Part shown: positions 45,493 to 53,792 of the stretch, in pieces
Layout of the letters: the number at the start of each line of letters is the position of its first letter
Numbering within the stretch: position 1 is the first letter of the stretch
DNA from: a virus
DNA length: 57,852 bases
Virus record (IMG/VR): IMGVR_UViG_3300008110_000418
Coordinates: 1-57,852 of that record
Reading direction: 5' to 3' (one strand)
Program-made: the position numbers and the translations under genes
Notes under the pieces: generated by a model
What the model was told of the DNA's origin: nothing
Database searches by the model: none
Seen by the model: only the letters and a program-made list of their open reading frames with translations

Positions 45493-46210
45493 TCAATAAT
45501 TTAATTCATTCCAACCATCAATTGAATACATATCACCAAACCACATGTGTCTATATTTGCCGTAATATATATTAGAATAAAAAGACAACCACCCGATCAC
45601 CGCAGAAAAAGAACCATGTGATAGTATGACATTTTTACAAGTACTACCAAATTGCATAGTATCAACCTCTGTTCTATTAAAATATTCAATATTATAATTA
45701 TCACTTAATTTTTTTACTATTTCATGATTAAAATCATCACTAGCTAAAAAAATCTTATCATATTGAAGATTGTTAATTGCCCTGCTGTAATAGTCATATC
45801 CTAAATTCCACTGCGCAGTATCAGTCAAACGAAGATGCAGAAAAATATCATGATTATTGTCATATCTTTCATTAAATGGATTTTTACCAATAATACTATT
45901 TTTTCATTTCAGTGTGAAGCCAATTATGAATCATTTTAGAAATATCTTTTGTTTGAAAATAATGAACATTGGCGTTTATATTACACTCAATTTGAGGACC
46001 ATTTAAAATATCAAAATAATTATCATCCGTCAATTCAATGCTACAATTAAAATCATTTTCTCCTGAAAATAATTCAATACCTAAAGATTGGATTAAATCA
46101 TGACTCGAATAGCGAACAGCCAAATTATTCTTTTTAGCAATAAAATGTAATGCAATATTTCTTATAATTTGATTACCGAGTCGCCCATGATAAATATTAG
46201 TTTCAGTCAT
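45493..46210 (-). pseudogene. GT11-like (alpha-1,2-fucosyltransferase type) gene split by a frameshift
   Basis: From ATG 46210 the minus frame encodes MTETNIYHGRLGNQIIRNIALHF, the GT11 N-terminal 'G-R-L-G-N-Q' donor motif. It ends ...EMKK-stop at 45896-45898 in a run of six A. Read in the next frame, the sequence goes on as NSIIGKNPF, DIFLHLRLTDTAQW (the GT11 'H-x-R' motif), YDKIFLASDDF and ILSHGSFSAVIGWLS (the C-terminal GT11 donor motifs) to 45493. Five A instead of six would restore one frame of 239 codons. This could be phase variation, programmed shifting, a mutation or a homopolymer sequencing error. Confidence 0.75.
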
Positions 46211-46218
46211 AAAAAAAA

Positions 46219-46226
46219 TATTTATT
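46219..46226 (-). promoter_or_regulatory. Late-type box AATAAATA before GT11 gene
   Basis: On the minus strand, 8 bases (all T) before the ATG at 46210. Confidence 0.45.
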
Positions 46227-46276
46227 TGTAGTTGATAACAAAGCACACCACATTTAAAATATAATATCATTAACCT

Positions 46277-46660
46277 ATGAGTACAGAAACAAACCTTAAT
46301 GTCTTCGTCAAAGAAAATCTGATCGCATTTATCGATCCTGCAGGCCGAACTGGTTTCGGCGAGCGTATTCCAACGCTAGATACTGATAGCACGATTGCAA
46401 TCAAGAATCCAGTCGTCGTCCATGTTATTCCACAAGGACCTAACATGGCACTACAGCTGTTGCCTGCCTTCTTCAAGGAATTCAGTGCTTCACAAGAAGA
46501 GCCAATCGTTTTCGATTATCCGAGAGGAGCGATTGCTATTACAAACAACGCGACATTTGACTTCAAGCTTTATGCGCAATATGAAAGCATGTTTGCACCT
46601 CCTCCACTAGTGCAGCCGGTTTTTTCAGATCCAAAAGTTGTCAAGCTGTTTGACGAATAA
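46277..46660 (+). CDS. Unknown compact protein with its own terminator
   Basis: This 127-residue protein (MSTETNLNVFVKENLIAFIDPAGR) looks like a well-folded beta-rich domain: VVVHVIPQGPNMALQLLPAFF, PIVFDYPRGAIAITN, FDFKLYAQYESMF. It ends acidic (VVKLFDE). Codon choice appears less AT-biased than in the neighbours, and it forms its own transcription unit with a strong terminator, both hinting at high expression. I do not recognise the family. TATAAT- and TATCAT-like boxes lie just upstream, but without a convincing -35 box. Confidence 0.7.
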   Translation: MSTETNLNVFVKENLIAFIDPAGRTGFGERIPTLDTDSTIAIKNPVVVHVIPQGPNMALQLLPAFFKEFSASQEEPIVFDYPRGAIAITNNATFDFKLYAQYESMFAPPPLVQPVFSDPKVVKLFDE

Positions 46661-46682
46661 AAATTGACAATATGTCAATTGC

Positions 46683-46717
46683 GCTCTCTTGGTGTAAAAG
46701 CCAAGAGAGCTTTTTTT
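46683..46717 (+). terminator. Intrinsic terminator after the 46277 gene
   Basis: A 10-bp perfect stem (GCTCTCTTGG/CCAAGAGAGC), 8-base loop and seven T. Confidence 0.93.
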
Positions 46718-46731
46718 GGCCTCTAAACCAT

Positions 46732-46760
46732 TTGATTTTATACTCACCATCGGTTATAAT
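46732..46760 (+). promoter_or_regulatory. Sigma70-like promoter of uvsX
   Basis: TTGATT (46732-46737), a 17-base spacer and a perfect TATAAT (46755-46760), then 7 bases to the uvsX ATG at 46768. The predicted start is at the ATG. Confidence 0.75.
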
Positions 46761-46767
46761 TTAATAC

Positions 46768-47868
46768 ATGAAAAATCCAATCCTAGAAAAGGCTTTTAAG
46801 AGTCTCAAGAAGATTAATCCAGACGCAGAATTTCTCAATAATAGTACATTATCAACGATCACAGGATATGTTGATACTGGTAGTTATGCGCTAAATGCCA
46901 TTATCAGCGGCAAGATCAAAGAAGGAGGTGTGCCGAAAGGTCGTATTACAGGATTTTCAGGACCATCAGGATGTGGCAAGACATTGATCATTAACAAGAT
47001 TTTCGGCAATGCACAAAAACATCATGGCATGATTCCTGTTATGTGGGATACTGAAGGTGCTGTTGATCGTAGAGCAGCAGAAGGTGTTGGATGTGATGTT
47101 AATAATTACATTTGGAATTCTGCAGATACGATTGAACAATGTCGAAATGATATGGTTAAATTTCTTGATGAGATTATCGCAGATCCAGAGATGAGAGGCA
47201 AATTTATATTTGCAATCGATTCTCTCGGCAATCTTATCAATGCAAAAGAATTGCAAGACATTTCAAAGGATAAAGATTCGGCAGATATGGGTTTGCGAGC
47301 AAGAGCAATGAAAAGTTTGATGAGAACATTGAGCAATAAGGCATCAAAAGCACAAGTACCTATTCTCTTTTCAAATCATATTTATGATGATCCATCTGCA
47401 ATGTTTCCTTCATTAATTAAGAACCAAGGCGGCGGTAAAGGACCAATTTATCTTTCGACTGTATTGGTTCAAATGGCAATGACACAGAATAAAGACGAAG
47501 AAGATGAGAATAAAAAGATTGCAATTGCTAATAAGGTTAGCGGCATTACAATGTCAGCAATGACAGTAAAGAATCGTATTGTACCGCCATTCCTCAAGAC
47601 AGAACTTGAGCTGAACTTCAAGACAGGATTGGATAAATATTCAGGACTTGAGGTGATGGCGATCGCGTATGACGTGGTAAAGCAGACAGGAGCAACCTAT
47701 CAGTTGCCGAATGGTACTAAGCTTGGATATTTCAAGCAATGGAGAAAGAATACTGAGCTTTGGGAAAATACAATTATTCCTGAACTGCAAAAGAAACTCG
47801 ACATCGAACTTACATACTCAACCGATAACATCGACCAAAATGACGAAGAAGACAGCGAAGAAGATTGA
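46768..47868 (+). CDS. uvsX: RecA-like recombinase UvsX
   Basis: UvsX catalyses strand exchange in T4-type recombination and recombination-dependent replication. This 366-residue protein has Walker A GPSGCGKT at 65-72, a catalytic Glu in MWDTEGAVDRRAAEG, Walker B KFIFAIDSLGNL and the L2-type loop KNQGGGKGPIYLST, with an acidic tail (NIDQNDEEDSEED). Length is near T4 UvsX (391). The helicase gene starts 29 bases before its stop. Confidence 0.95.
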   Translation: MKNPILEKAFKSLKKINPDAEFLNNSTLSTITGYVDTGSYALNAIISGKIKEGGVPKGRITGFSGPSGCGKTLIINKIFGNAQKHHGMIPVMWDTEGAVDRRAAEGVGCDVNNYIWNSADTIEQCRNDMVKFLDEIIADPEMRGKFIFAIDSLGNLINAKELQDISKDKDSADMGLRARAMKSLMRTLSNKASKAQVPILFSNHIYDDPSAMFPSLIKNQGGGKGPIYLSTVLVQMAMTQNKDEEDENKKIAIANKVSGITMSAMTVKNRIVPPFLKTELELNFKTGLDKYSGLEVMAIAYDVVKQTGATYQLPNGTKLGYFKQWRKNTELWENTIIPELQKKLDIELTYSTDNIDQNDEEDSEED

Positions 47869-49210
47869 TCTTAACCTATTTGAAGTGGTCATTGCTTATC
47901 ATGCTCTGTTCAATGCAGAGTATCTTGCTAGCATTATTGATTTTCTCAAGCCCGATTTATTCAATCGAGCAGAGACAAAGGCTGCAATCTTTCCGATTGT
48001 TGAATATTTCAATGAACATAATGAAATTCCGACGATCACAGAGATCAAAGTCCGTCTTCAGAATTCTACTGATCGTGAGTTATTTGCAAAGCTTTTAAGA
48101 GAGTTCCAGACAATTGACAAGACCTTTAATCTAAAAGAATTGCTCACAAATACAGAGCAGTTTTTGAAAGAAAGATCTCTTGTCTCATTCTTGAGTAAGA
48201 CCGCAACACAGCTTGCAAAAGAAGGCAGTGTTGATTATGAAGGTGCGTATGCAGAGCTAGAATCTGCTGTTACGATGTCATTGATCGATGATGTCGGTCT
48301 TGAATATTTTAAAGACTTTGATAAGCACCTAGAGTATCTTGACAAGAAAGAATCAAGATTGTCTACTGGATGGAAATGGCTCGATGAAAAGCTTGGTGGT
48401 GGTCTTCTTGAAGAAGGTAGATCATTGTATGTATTCTGTGGTACTACTAATGTAGGCAAATCAATCTTTCTTGGTAATATTGCAAATAATATTGTCAAGC
48501 AAGGCAAATGCGCAGTCATTATTACATTGGAAATGCCTGAGCAGATTTATGCAAAACGAATCTCTTCACAATTGACAAGAATTCCTATTAATACTCTTGC
48601 CGAACAAAAAGAGCATCTTAGAAGCTGGATGAATAATTATACATCGAATAATCTTGATTCGAAATTATTCATTAAAGAGTTTCCGCCTTCGTCCATTAGT
48701 GCAAATCATATTCGTGCTTATCTAACGAAACTGGTGCGCAAAGGAGTTAAGATTGATGCCATTATTATTGACTATCTTAATTTGATGATTCCATGTAGAG
48801 GATCTGGTGACGGTAATTCATATGAGAAGATCAAAAAGATTGCAGAAGAAACACGAGCACTGTCTTATGTATTCAATGCTCCTGTTATTTCAGCAACGCA
48901 ACTTAATAGATCTGCATATGATCAAGCGAATCCAGGTCTTGAGACGACAGGTGAATCTATGGGATTGCCAATGACAGCAGATGCTCAATTTGGTATTTGG
49001 TGTACTGACGAAGATCGTGAAGCCGGAATTCTACATCTTAACCTAATGAAGAATAGATTCGGCCCGAATTTTGGCAATACTACGTTTCAAATTGATTATG
49101 ATACTTTACATTTGTCAGAATATGATAATGAAACATTAGCATCAGATACGCAAATGTCTGAAGAAGATTTGGATTCTGTTATCAACGATCTCAAGTTGAC
49201 AAATGGATAG
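47840..49210 (+). CDS. Replicative DNA helicase gp41 (DnaB-like)
   Basis: This hexameric 5'-3' helicase moves the fork and recruits gp61 primase. The 456-residue protein has an N-terminal helical domain, the linker STGWKWLDEKLGGGL, Walker A GTTNVGKSI at 201-209, CAVIITLEMPEQIYAKR, Walker B IDAIIIDYLNLM and VISATQLNRSAYD near 345-360. The frame is open to 47711, but the extra 43 residues would lie inside uvsX. ATG 47840 (MTKKTAKKIDLNLF) is chosen. Length matches T4 gp41 (475). Confidence 0.95.
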   Translation: MTKKTAKKIDLNLFEVVIAYHALFNAEYLASIIDFLKPDLFNRAETKAAIFPIVEYFNEHNEIPTITEIKVRLQNSTDRELFAKLLREFQTIDKTFNLKELLTNTEQFLKERSLVSFLSKTATQLAKEGSVDYEGAYAELESAVTMSLIDDVGLEYFKDFDKHLEYLDKKESRLSTGWKWLDEKLGGGLLEEGRSLYVFCGTTNVGKSIFLGNIANNIVKQGKCAVIITLEMPEQIYAKRISSQLTRIPINTLAEQKEHLRSWMNNYTSNNLDSKLFIKEFPPSSISANHIRAYLTKLVRKGVKIDAIIIDYLNLMIPCRGSGDGNSYEKIKKIAEETRALSYVFNAPVISATQLNRSAYDQANPGLETTGESMGLPMTADAQFGIWCTDEDREAGILHLNLMKNRFGPNFGNTTFQIDYDTLHLSEYDNETLASDTQMSEEDLDSVINDLKLTNG

Positions 49211-49217
49211 TCATGAG

Positions 49218-49225
49218 GGTAAATA
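49218..49225 (+). promoter_or_regulatory. Late-like box GGTAAATA before the 49232 gene
   Basis: It sits 6 bases before the ATG at 49232, the same spacing as clear late promoters here, though the first two bases are less typical. Confidence 0.4.
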
Positions 49226-49231
49226 GGATGC

Positions 49232-49519
49232 ATGGAATTTGAACATAATGCGGAATCATCTGAATTTATTGGTGAAAATGAAATAGACGATTTCTTTATT
49301 AAAACATGCTCTTTGATATCCTTATTATCAAACAAAACACTTAGCCCTACATCGATTATCATTACAATGATTCAAAATCCAGAAATGAGACAATTGGTTT
49401 GTGAGATTACAGATATGTCTTATTTTGAATTTGTTAAAAAGATGTCTTACAATTACGATATTGTCAATAGATCCAAAAAAATCCTTTACGCATTAAATAA
49501 GGCAAATGACCGAGAATGA
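49232..49519 (+). CDS. Small acidic protein in the gp33 position
   Basis: This 95-residue protein (MEFEHNAESSEFIGENEIDDFF) has an acidic N-terminus and a helical C-terminal half. In T4 the gene order is 33-59-32, with gene 33 overlapping gene 59; here this gene overlaps a gp59-like gene by 14 bases, followed by gp32. gp33 is the late-transcription co-activator. I see no convincing gp33 sequence pattern and no hydrophobic clamp-binding C-terminus, so the link is positional only. Confidence 0.6.
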   Translation: MEFEHNAESSEFIGENEIDDFFIKTCSLISLLSNKTLSPTSIIITMIQNPEMRQLVCEITDMSYFEFVKKMSYNYDIVNRSKKILYALNKANDRE

Positions 49520-50165
49520 AAAATTAGTCTACAACAAATGGCTCGCTACTACATCACAAGCTATCAATAAACCATTCAGGCTTCGTGAAAATTGGCTTAA
49601 TTTTGATTGCAGGGATGATTATCCTTTATTGCAAAGATTATGTCATTTCTTTTCAAAACATACTCATATTAAATGGGATGATTTTTTTCTAGCACCTTAT
49701 AAAATCCGCAAGAATATTAATGCCGGTCGAATATCATTAGAATACTACACAAGCCCCAAAGCAATAAAGGATTATACGACATATATGAAGCATTTGATGC
49801 TTCTTGAACCAGACGATCACCAACAAATAAATCTTATTGTCGAATCATTTAAATATATTCGTGATTTTTGTCTCGAGCATAAATTATATGCACACCAATA
49901 TTGCCAATATAAAGGAGGATATACATCTGCATTCTTAAAGCATATCAAGCAGCATCACGTTTCAGTATATGCAGTATTTGCATTTCCAGAATCATTCAGT
50001 ACAATGAATGGACTACACCCTGAAGATTATGCGTTGTTTCTTGGCGATATTAACCTATATACATTAAAGACCAAATATGAAAAATCCCAAATAAAACCAA
50101 AAATACAACAATTATACCAAGCATTACAAAATTATCTTAAAAAAAATCTTGATTCACAACAATAA
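49506..50165 (+). CDS. Helicase loader gp59-like
   Basis: This 219-residue protein is close in length to T4 gp59 (217), which loads gp41 onto gp32-coated DNA. Weak pattern matches are VYNKWLATTSQAINKPFRL and YPLLQRLCHFFSKHTHIKWDDFFLAPY (T4: YFFQKLSEKYKL followed by a Phe-rich helix), then YYTSPKAIKDYTTYMKHL. It is basic and helical. Synteny (between a small gene and gp32, as in T4 33-59-32) is the stronger argument. Confidence 0.55.
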   Translation: MTENEKLVYNKWLATTSQAINKPFRLRENWLNFDCRDDYPLLQRLCHFFSKHTHIKWDDFFLAPYKIRKNINAGRISLEYYTSPKAIKDYTTYMKHLMLLEPDDHQQINLIVESFKYIRDFCLEHKLYAHQYCQYKGGYTSAFLKHIKQHHVSVYAVFAFPESFSTMNGLHPEDYALFLGDINLYTLKTKYEKSQIKPKIQQLYQALQNYLKKNLDSQQ

Positions 50166-50177
50166 CACATTTATATT
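50149..50177 (+). promoter_or_regulatory. Sigma70-like promoter of gp32 gene
   Basis: TTGATT (50149-50154), a 17-base spacer and TATATT (50172-50177). The leader to the ATG at 50201 would be about 17 bases, with no Shine-Dalgarno sequence. Confidence 0.55.
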
Positions 50178-50200
50178 AATCCATACAACCAAATAACATT

Positions 50201-51136
50201 ATGTCAATACTCGACGAAATCTTCAGTAAAATTCAAACAGCACAAACTCCAAGCACAGATTATAAACAACCCAAAAACGAAAATCTTTTCAAAGCCGAAG
50301 TAGGCGTTACCTACACCGTAAGATTTATTCCATACATGCCAAACCCAGCGTCATCGATGTTATCCTTCACGACTCATGGCTGGGAAAGTCGCCAAAATGG
50401 TAGATACATTTCTATCCCGTGCCTCAAATCGTGGGGGCGCTCAGAGCTATGCCCGTGCTGTGAAACACGATTCGCAGAATTAAAAATTGGCACCGAAGCA
50501 GCAAAAGCAAAGGCAAGATTGCTTCGTCAGAAAGATATGCATTTCGCTAATATCTATATCATTGAAAGCCCTGAAGCAGATGACATTGGTAAAGTAAAGA
50601 TCTGGAGATATGGTGCTGAAATTCATAAAATTCTTCAGGCTGCTATTGTAGGTGAAGATTCAGATGAATACGGTAAGAGAATTTTTGAATTGACTCCTGG
50701 TGGTGTTGATTTCCGTGTTCGTTGTGAAAGAAAGGGAACTGGCAAAGAAAGCACATTGACCTATACAAGCAGCAAATTCATCAGCAAGCCTCGTGATATG
50801 GGGCTGACTGCTGCTGACATTGAGAGAATTTACGGAATGTCACATGACTTATCAGCACAGCTGCCACCAAGAAAGACTGCAGAAGAAATTCAAAGAATTC
50901 TTGATGAACATTATTTTACATCACAAGACAAACAGCAATCATCCATTACATATGCGAAAGATGATGACGCAGAGCCATCAATTGGTACATATGGAGGACC
51001 ACCACCAGTTCTTGTTGCACGAAACGAATTCGTTAGAAATGAAATCGAACAATTGAATACAAAGCAGACAGTGTCGAATATCGATTCGATTAATTCCACT
51101 GTGGATGATCTTCTTAAAGAATTCGAACTTCCTTAA
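50201..51136 (+). CDS. Single-stranded DNA-binding protein gp32-like
   Basis: This 311-residue SSB coats ssDNA in replication and recombination. It has an N-terminal cooperative-binding region, an OB-fold core with a zinc site H59, C74, C84, C87 (the same H-C-C-C order and spacing type as T4 H64, C77, C87, C90), and an acidic C-terminal tail (STVDDLLKEFELP) that would recruit partner proteins. Length matches T4 gp32 (301). It has its own sigma70-like promoter. Confidence 0.95.
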   Translation: MSILDEIFSKIQTAQTPSTDYKQPKNENLFKAEVGVTYTVRFIPYMPNPASSMLSFTTHGWESRQNGRYISIPCLKSWGRSELCPCCETRFAELKIGTEAAKAKARLLRQKDMHFANIYIIESPEADDIGKVKIWRYGAEIHKILQAAIVGEDSDEYGKRIFELTPGGVDFRVRCERKGTGKESTLTYTSSKFISKPRDMGLTAADIERIYGMSHDLSAQLPPRKTAEEIQRILDEHYFTSQDKQQSSITYAKDDDAEPSIGTYGGPPPVLVARNEFVRNEIEQLNTKQTVSNIDSINSTVDDLLKEFELP

Positions 51137-51144
51137 TTTCTAAT

Positions 51145-51753
51145 ATGACAAAACAAACTTACAATCGAGAAGAAGCCGAAAAGGCTTATGGAGGATTTCT
51201 CAAAGCTCTTGGCTTTAATTGGCGAGACAATCCACACATGAAAGATACACCGAAGCGTGTAACCAAAGCATGGATTGAGGATCTTGCAAAAGGATGTTTT
51301 GAAGACACACCAAAAATTACTTCATTTGAAAATGATGGCAGTTATGATGGTATTGTATGTCAAACAAATATTCCTGTCGTGTCGATGTGTGCTCATCACA
51401 ATTTGCCATTCTTTGGATATTGTCATGTTGCATATATTCCGGAGAAAGACGGCAGGGTGGTAGGGCTTTCAAAGCTTAATCGTGTAGTTGATCATTTCAG
51501 CAGAAGACCACAAGTGCAAGAGACATTGACAATGGAAATACACAACTTTATTAATAATCTTTGTGAGCATAACAAAGGTGTATCAGTTCTAGTTGAAGCA
51601 AATCACACATGTTGTTCTCTTCGCGGTATTAAGCAAAATTCAACCATGAGAACTGCAAAGATGTCGGGTGCATTTATTGATCCACAAAACAACAGCCGCA
51701 ATGAATTTTACAAATTTGTAGAGTTTGCACAGTCAAGCCGTAGTTTAGTTTAA
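51145..51753 (+). CDS. folE: GTP cyclohydrolase I (FolE)
   Basis: FolE converts GTP to dihydroneopterin triphosphate, the first step of both folate and 7-deazaguanine synthesis. This 202-residue enzyme has PVVSMCAHHNLPFFG (zinc ligands C82 and H85), GLSKLNRVVDHFSRRPQVQETLT at 107-129 and EANHTCCSLRGIK (zinc ligand C156), all catalytic segments intact. It starts 8 bases after gp32 and ends one base before the next gene. Together with QueC and DpdA it points to deazaguanine production rather than folate. Confidence 0.97.
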   Translation: MTKQTYNREEAEKAYGGFLKALGFNWRDNPHMKDTPKRVTKAWIEDLAKGCFEDTPKITSFENDGSYDGIVCQTNIPVVSMCAHHNLPFFGYCHVAYIPEKDGRVVGLSKLNRVVDHFSRRPQVQETLTMEIHNFINNLCEHNKGVSVLVEANHTCCSLRGIKQNSTMRTAKMSGAFIDPQNNSRNEFYKFVEFAQSSRSLV

Positions 51754-51754
51754 T

Positions 51755-52318
51755 ATGCAAGAAGTATCTCGAGACGAAGCAATTGCAATGGCGAGAGTGG
51801 CTGCTTTTATGTCAAACCAACTTAATGGCATTGATAGTGCAGTTATTAATTCAAATAAAAATATTGTAGGCAACACGGGAGAAATATCAGTGGATAAGAT
51901 ATTGTCTGGTATTAAAATTGCAACACCACACCCACCACCAGGTCCTGTTATTGATGGTCTTGATGGAGAAAAGGTTGTTTTGCATGAAGTGCAAGGAGAA
52001 GTTGTAGATGCTCCTGTTCAAATTGACAATCCATTTGCAAAAGCATCATCACAAAACAAACCAATGGAACCACTACAATTGCCAGTAGGCAAATCACCAA
52101 TCGCAAACATCATGAGAACAACAATGTTAAAGGATCCAGGGCCTTTATCTGTAACTGATCGGACAGTTGAAACCGTATCTGATGTTATGCCCATCAAACA
52201 AACATCAACAAATGATGAAATACTTAAATTGATCATAGAAAAATTAGTAACAATTGAACTCAAGCTTAACAAATTAATCAAGAAAAAGAAAAATGAAAAT
52301 AAAAGTCCTCAAGGATAA
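51755..52318 (+). CDS. Unknown protein between folE and gp45
   Basis: This 187-residue protein (MQEVSRDEAIAMARVAAFMSN) has a Pro/Asp/Val-rich middle (TPHPPPGPVIDGLDGEKVV) and a basic coiled C-terminus (VTIELKLNKLIKKKKNE). I recognise no family. It starts one base after folE and overlaps gp45 by 26 bases. A disordered linker with a C-terminal coiled coil suggests a protein-binding role. Confidence 0.6.
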   Translation: MQEVSRDEAIAMARVAAFMSNQLNGIDSAVINSNKNIVGNTGEISVDKILSGIKIATPHPPPGPVIDGLDGEKVVLHEVQGEVVDAPVQIDNPFAKASSQNKPMEPLQLPVGKSPIANIMRTTMLKDPGPLSVTDRTVETVSDVMPIKQTSTNDEILKLIIEKLVTIELKLNKLIKKKKNENKSPQG

Positions 52319-53042
52319 TTTCAGCGACTTCTTGAGCCCTATTGCAAGAATTGGTGATACTAATATTTCTTGCGCTCTTCACATTGAAAATGGCCATTTG
52401 TATGTCATTTCACACGATGCAGGTGCAAATTGTATTTATTACGCAAAGCACATCCCACTTGAGATGATTAACTTCGATTCGCCGTTTACAATTTATGTTT
52501 CGGATATTCGTAAGATCATTAATGCATTAGATGCAATTGATGATGAAGAAGAAATTATTCTTGATGTTAATGATAAGTGTATTAGCTATACTTCAGCAAC
52601 ATTAAAGTTCAAATGTTATTTGCTCGATCCATCTGTGGCTGCTACGGAGAAGATTAGTGCTAAGCTTATTGATTCGTTTACATTCGATGTAGAATTTGTG
52701 TTGAATACAAGCATATTCAGCAAGATTAATAAAGGATGCAGTTTCACAGACGGAAAAGGTAAAATTTATTTTTATACCAATTCAACTGATAAGAAAGTAT
52801 ATGTTGATCTTGACGACAAATCGGTTAACCATAGTGTCAATAATATTACATTCATTGCGGCTGATAGTTATCTTGGTGGTGATTTAGCAGCAAATTCTCC
52901 ACTAGCAATTGATACATTTAAAATTATTAGTTCCCTTAAACATAATGTACAAACCAAGGTGAATCTTACAAAGGGTGTCTATATGTTTTATTATAAGGAT
53001 CAGAATACTGAAACCAAATATCTTCTTAGAGCAGTAAAATAA
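52293..53042 (+). CDS. Sliding clamp gp45-like
   Basis: gp45 is the trimeric processivity clamp for gp43 and the mobile activator of T4 late transcription. This 249-residue protein (T4 228) has the expected alternating clamp strands: ALHIENGHLYVISHDAGANCIYY, PFTIYVSDIRKIINALD, KFKCYLLDP, a central DSFTFDVEFVLNTSIFSKI, IYFYTNSTDKKVYVDL and NVQTKVNLTKGVYMFYY. It is preceded by a gene it overlaps. The clamp loader subunit gp62 is at 9197. Confidence 0.8.
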   Translation: MKIKVLKDNFSDFLSPIARIGDTNISCALHIENGHLYVISHDAGANCIYYAKHIPLEMINFDSPFTIYVSDIRKIINALDAIDDEEEIILDVNDKCISYTSATLKFKCYLLDPSVAATEKISAKLIDSFTFDVEFVLNTSIFSKINKGCSFTDGKGKIYFYTNSTDKKVYVDLDDKSVNHSVNNITFIAADSYLGGDLAANSPLAIDTFKIISSLKHNVQTKVNLTKGVYMFYYKDQNTETKYLLRAVK

Positions 53043-53064
53043 TTTAACCTAACACACAAACAAC

Positions 53065-53424
53065 ATGGCAAATAAAAATAAACCAACCAATGAGAGCTAT
53101 TTCGTCAAGAGACTTCGCGATAGTGGTTATCTTGTAGATAGGCTTCCAATTCGATATGGACAACACGACCCACGAACTTGGTCGGTTGTTATCGACCAAG
53201 GACATTCATCAGTCATTGCGACCTTATTTCGCAATTTAGATGGCGTCGATGAAAACTATATTGAATTTTATGACGGAGATCAATTTGTACCAAAGAGATT
53301 CCGTTTGACTACTGATTCGATGGAAGTGATCATGGAGTGGCTGTATAAGTTTGGCATCAATAATAAGACAAACTTATACAATATGAGAAGTGAAAACTAT
53401 CAGCCACCCACATCGGATCAATAA
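53065..53424 (+). CDS. Unknown protein
   Basis: This 119-residue protein starts MANKNKPTNESYFVKRLRDSGY. It looks like a compact alpha/beta domain (TWSVVIDQGHSSVIATLFRN, YIEFYDGDQFVPKRFRL, MEVIMEWLYKFGI). No motif is recognised. It lies 22 bases after gp45 with no Shine-Dalgarno sequence, and its stop overlaps the late promoter of the next gene. Confidence 0.6.
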   Translation: MANKNKPTNESYFVKRLRDSGYLVDRLPIRYGQHDPRTWSVVIDQGHSSVIATLFRNLDGVDENYIEFYDGDQFVPKRFRLTTDSMEVIMEWLYKFGINNKTNLYNMRSENYQPPTSDQ

Positions 53425-53427
53425 ATA
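53420..53427 (+). promoter_or_regulatory. Late promoter AATAAATA for the 53433 gene
   Basis: The box is 5 bases before the ATG at 53433, overlapping the upstream stop codon. Confidence 0.6.
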
Positions 53428-53432
53428 AATAT

Positions 53433-53792
53433 ATGAAGAAAAAATCCAAACCATCAGATTACGATTTGCATAAATCACTCAATGATCTTTCATCGCAATT
53501 ACAAAAAGAAGGGTTTGGATTGTCTCCCGAGGAGCTGCAAGAATTAAAAAATGCAGCTGCTCGGGAGTTTAGCTCCCATAAAAGCTTTAAAGAATTAAAA
53601 GACAACAGTCAAAAAATCGTTAATTATTTGGCTGAATATTTTGATACCTTTATTTTGCTTGGATACGATTCTAAAGGAGAAAGAATTCAATTGCAATTTT
53701 GTGATAATGCATTGAAAGAAGACGCATTAATGAAATTTTTAGAACAAGTATTTATCAAATATCACAGACAAAGAAACGAATCAGACACATGA
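53433..53792 (+). CDS. Unknown protein
   Basis: This 119-residue protein (MKKKSKPSDYDLHKSLNDLSS) has a basic start, a charged helical middle and the strand FDTFILLGYDSKGERIQLQF. It is coupled to the kinase gene that follows (4-base overlap) and has its own late box. No function is inferred. Confidence 0.6.
   Translation: MKKKSKPSDYDLHKSLNDLSSQLQKEGFGLSPEELQELKNAAAREFSSHKSFKELKDNSQKIVNYLAEYFDTFILLGYDSKGERIQLQFCDNALKEDALMKFLEQVFIKYHRQRNESDT

Noticed and set aside
46250-46276. Sigma70 promoter before the 46277 gene
   Set aside because: TATAAT and TATCAT boxes are present, but the only TTGATA is 22-27 bases upstream, outside normal spacing.
47711-47839. Longer helicase start at 47711
   Set aside because: The added residues lie inside uvsX in another frame and do not resemble a helicase N-terminus.
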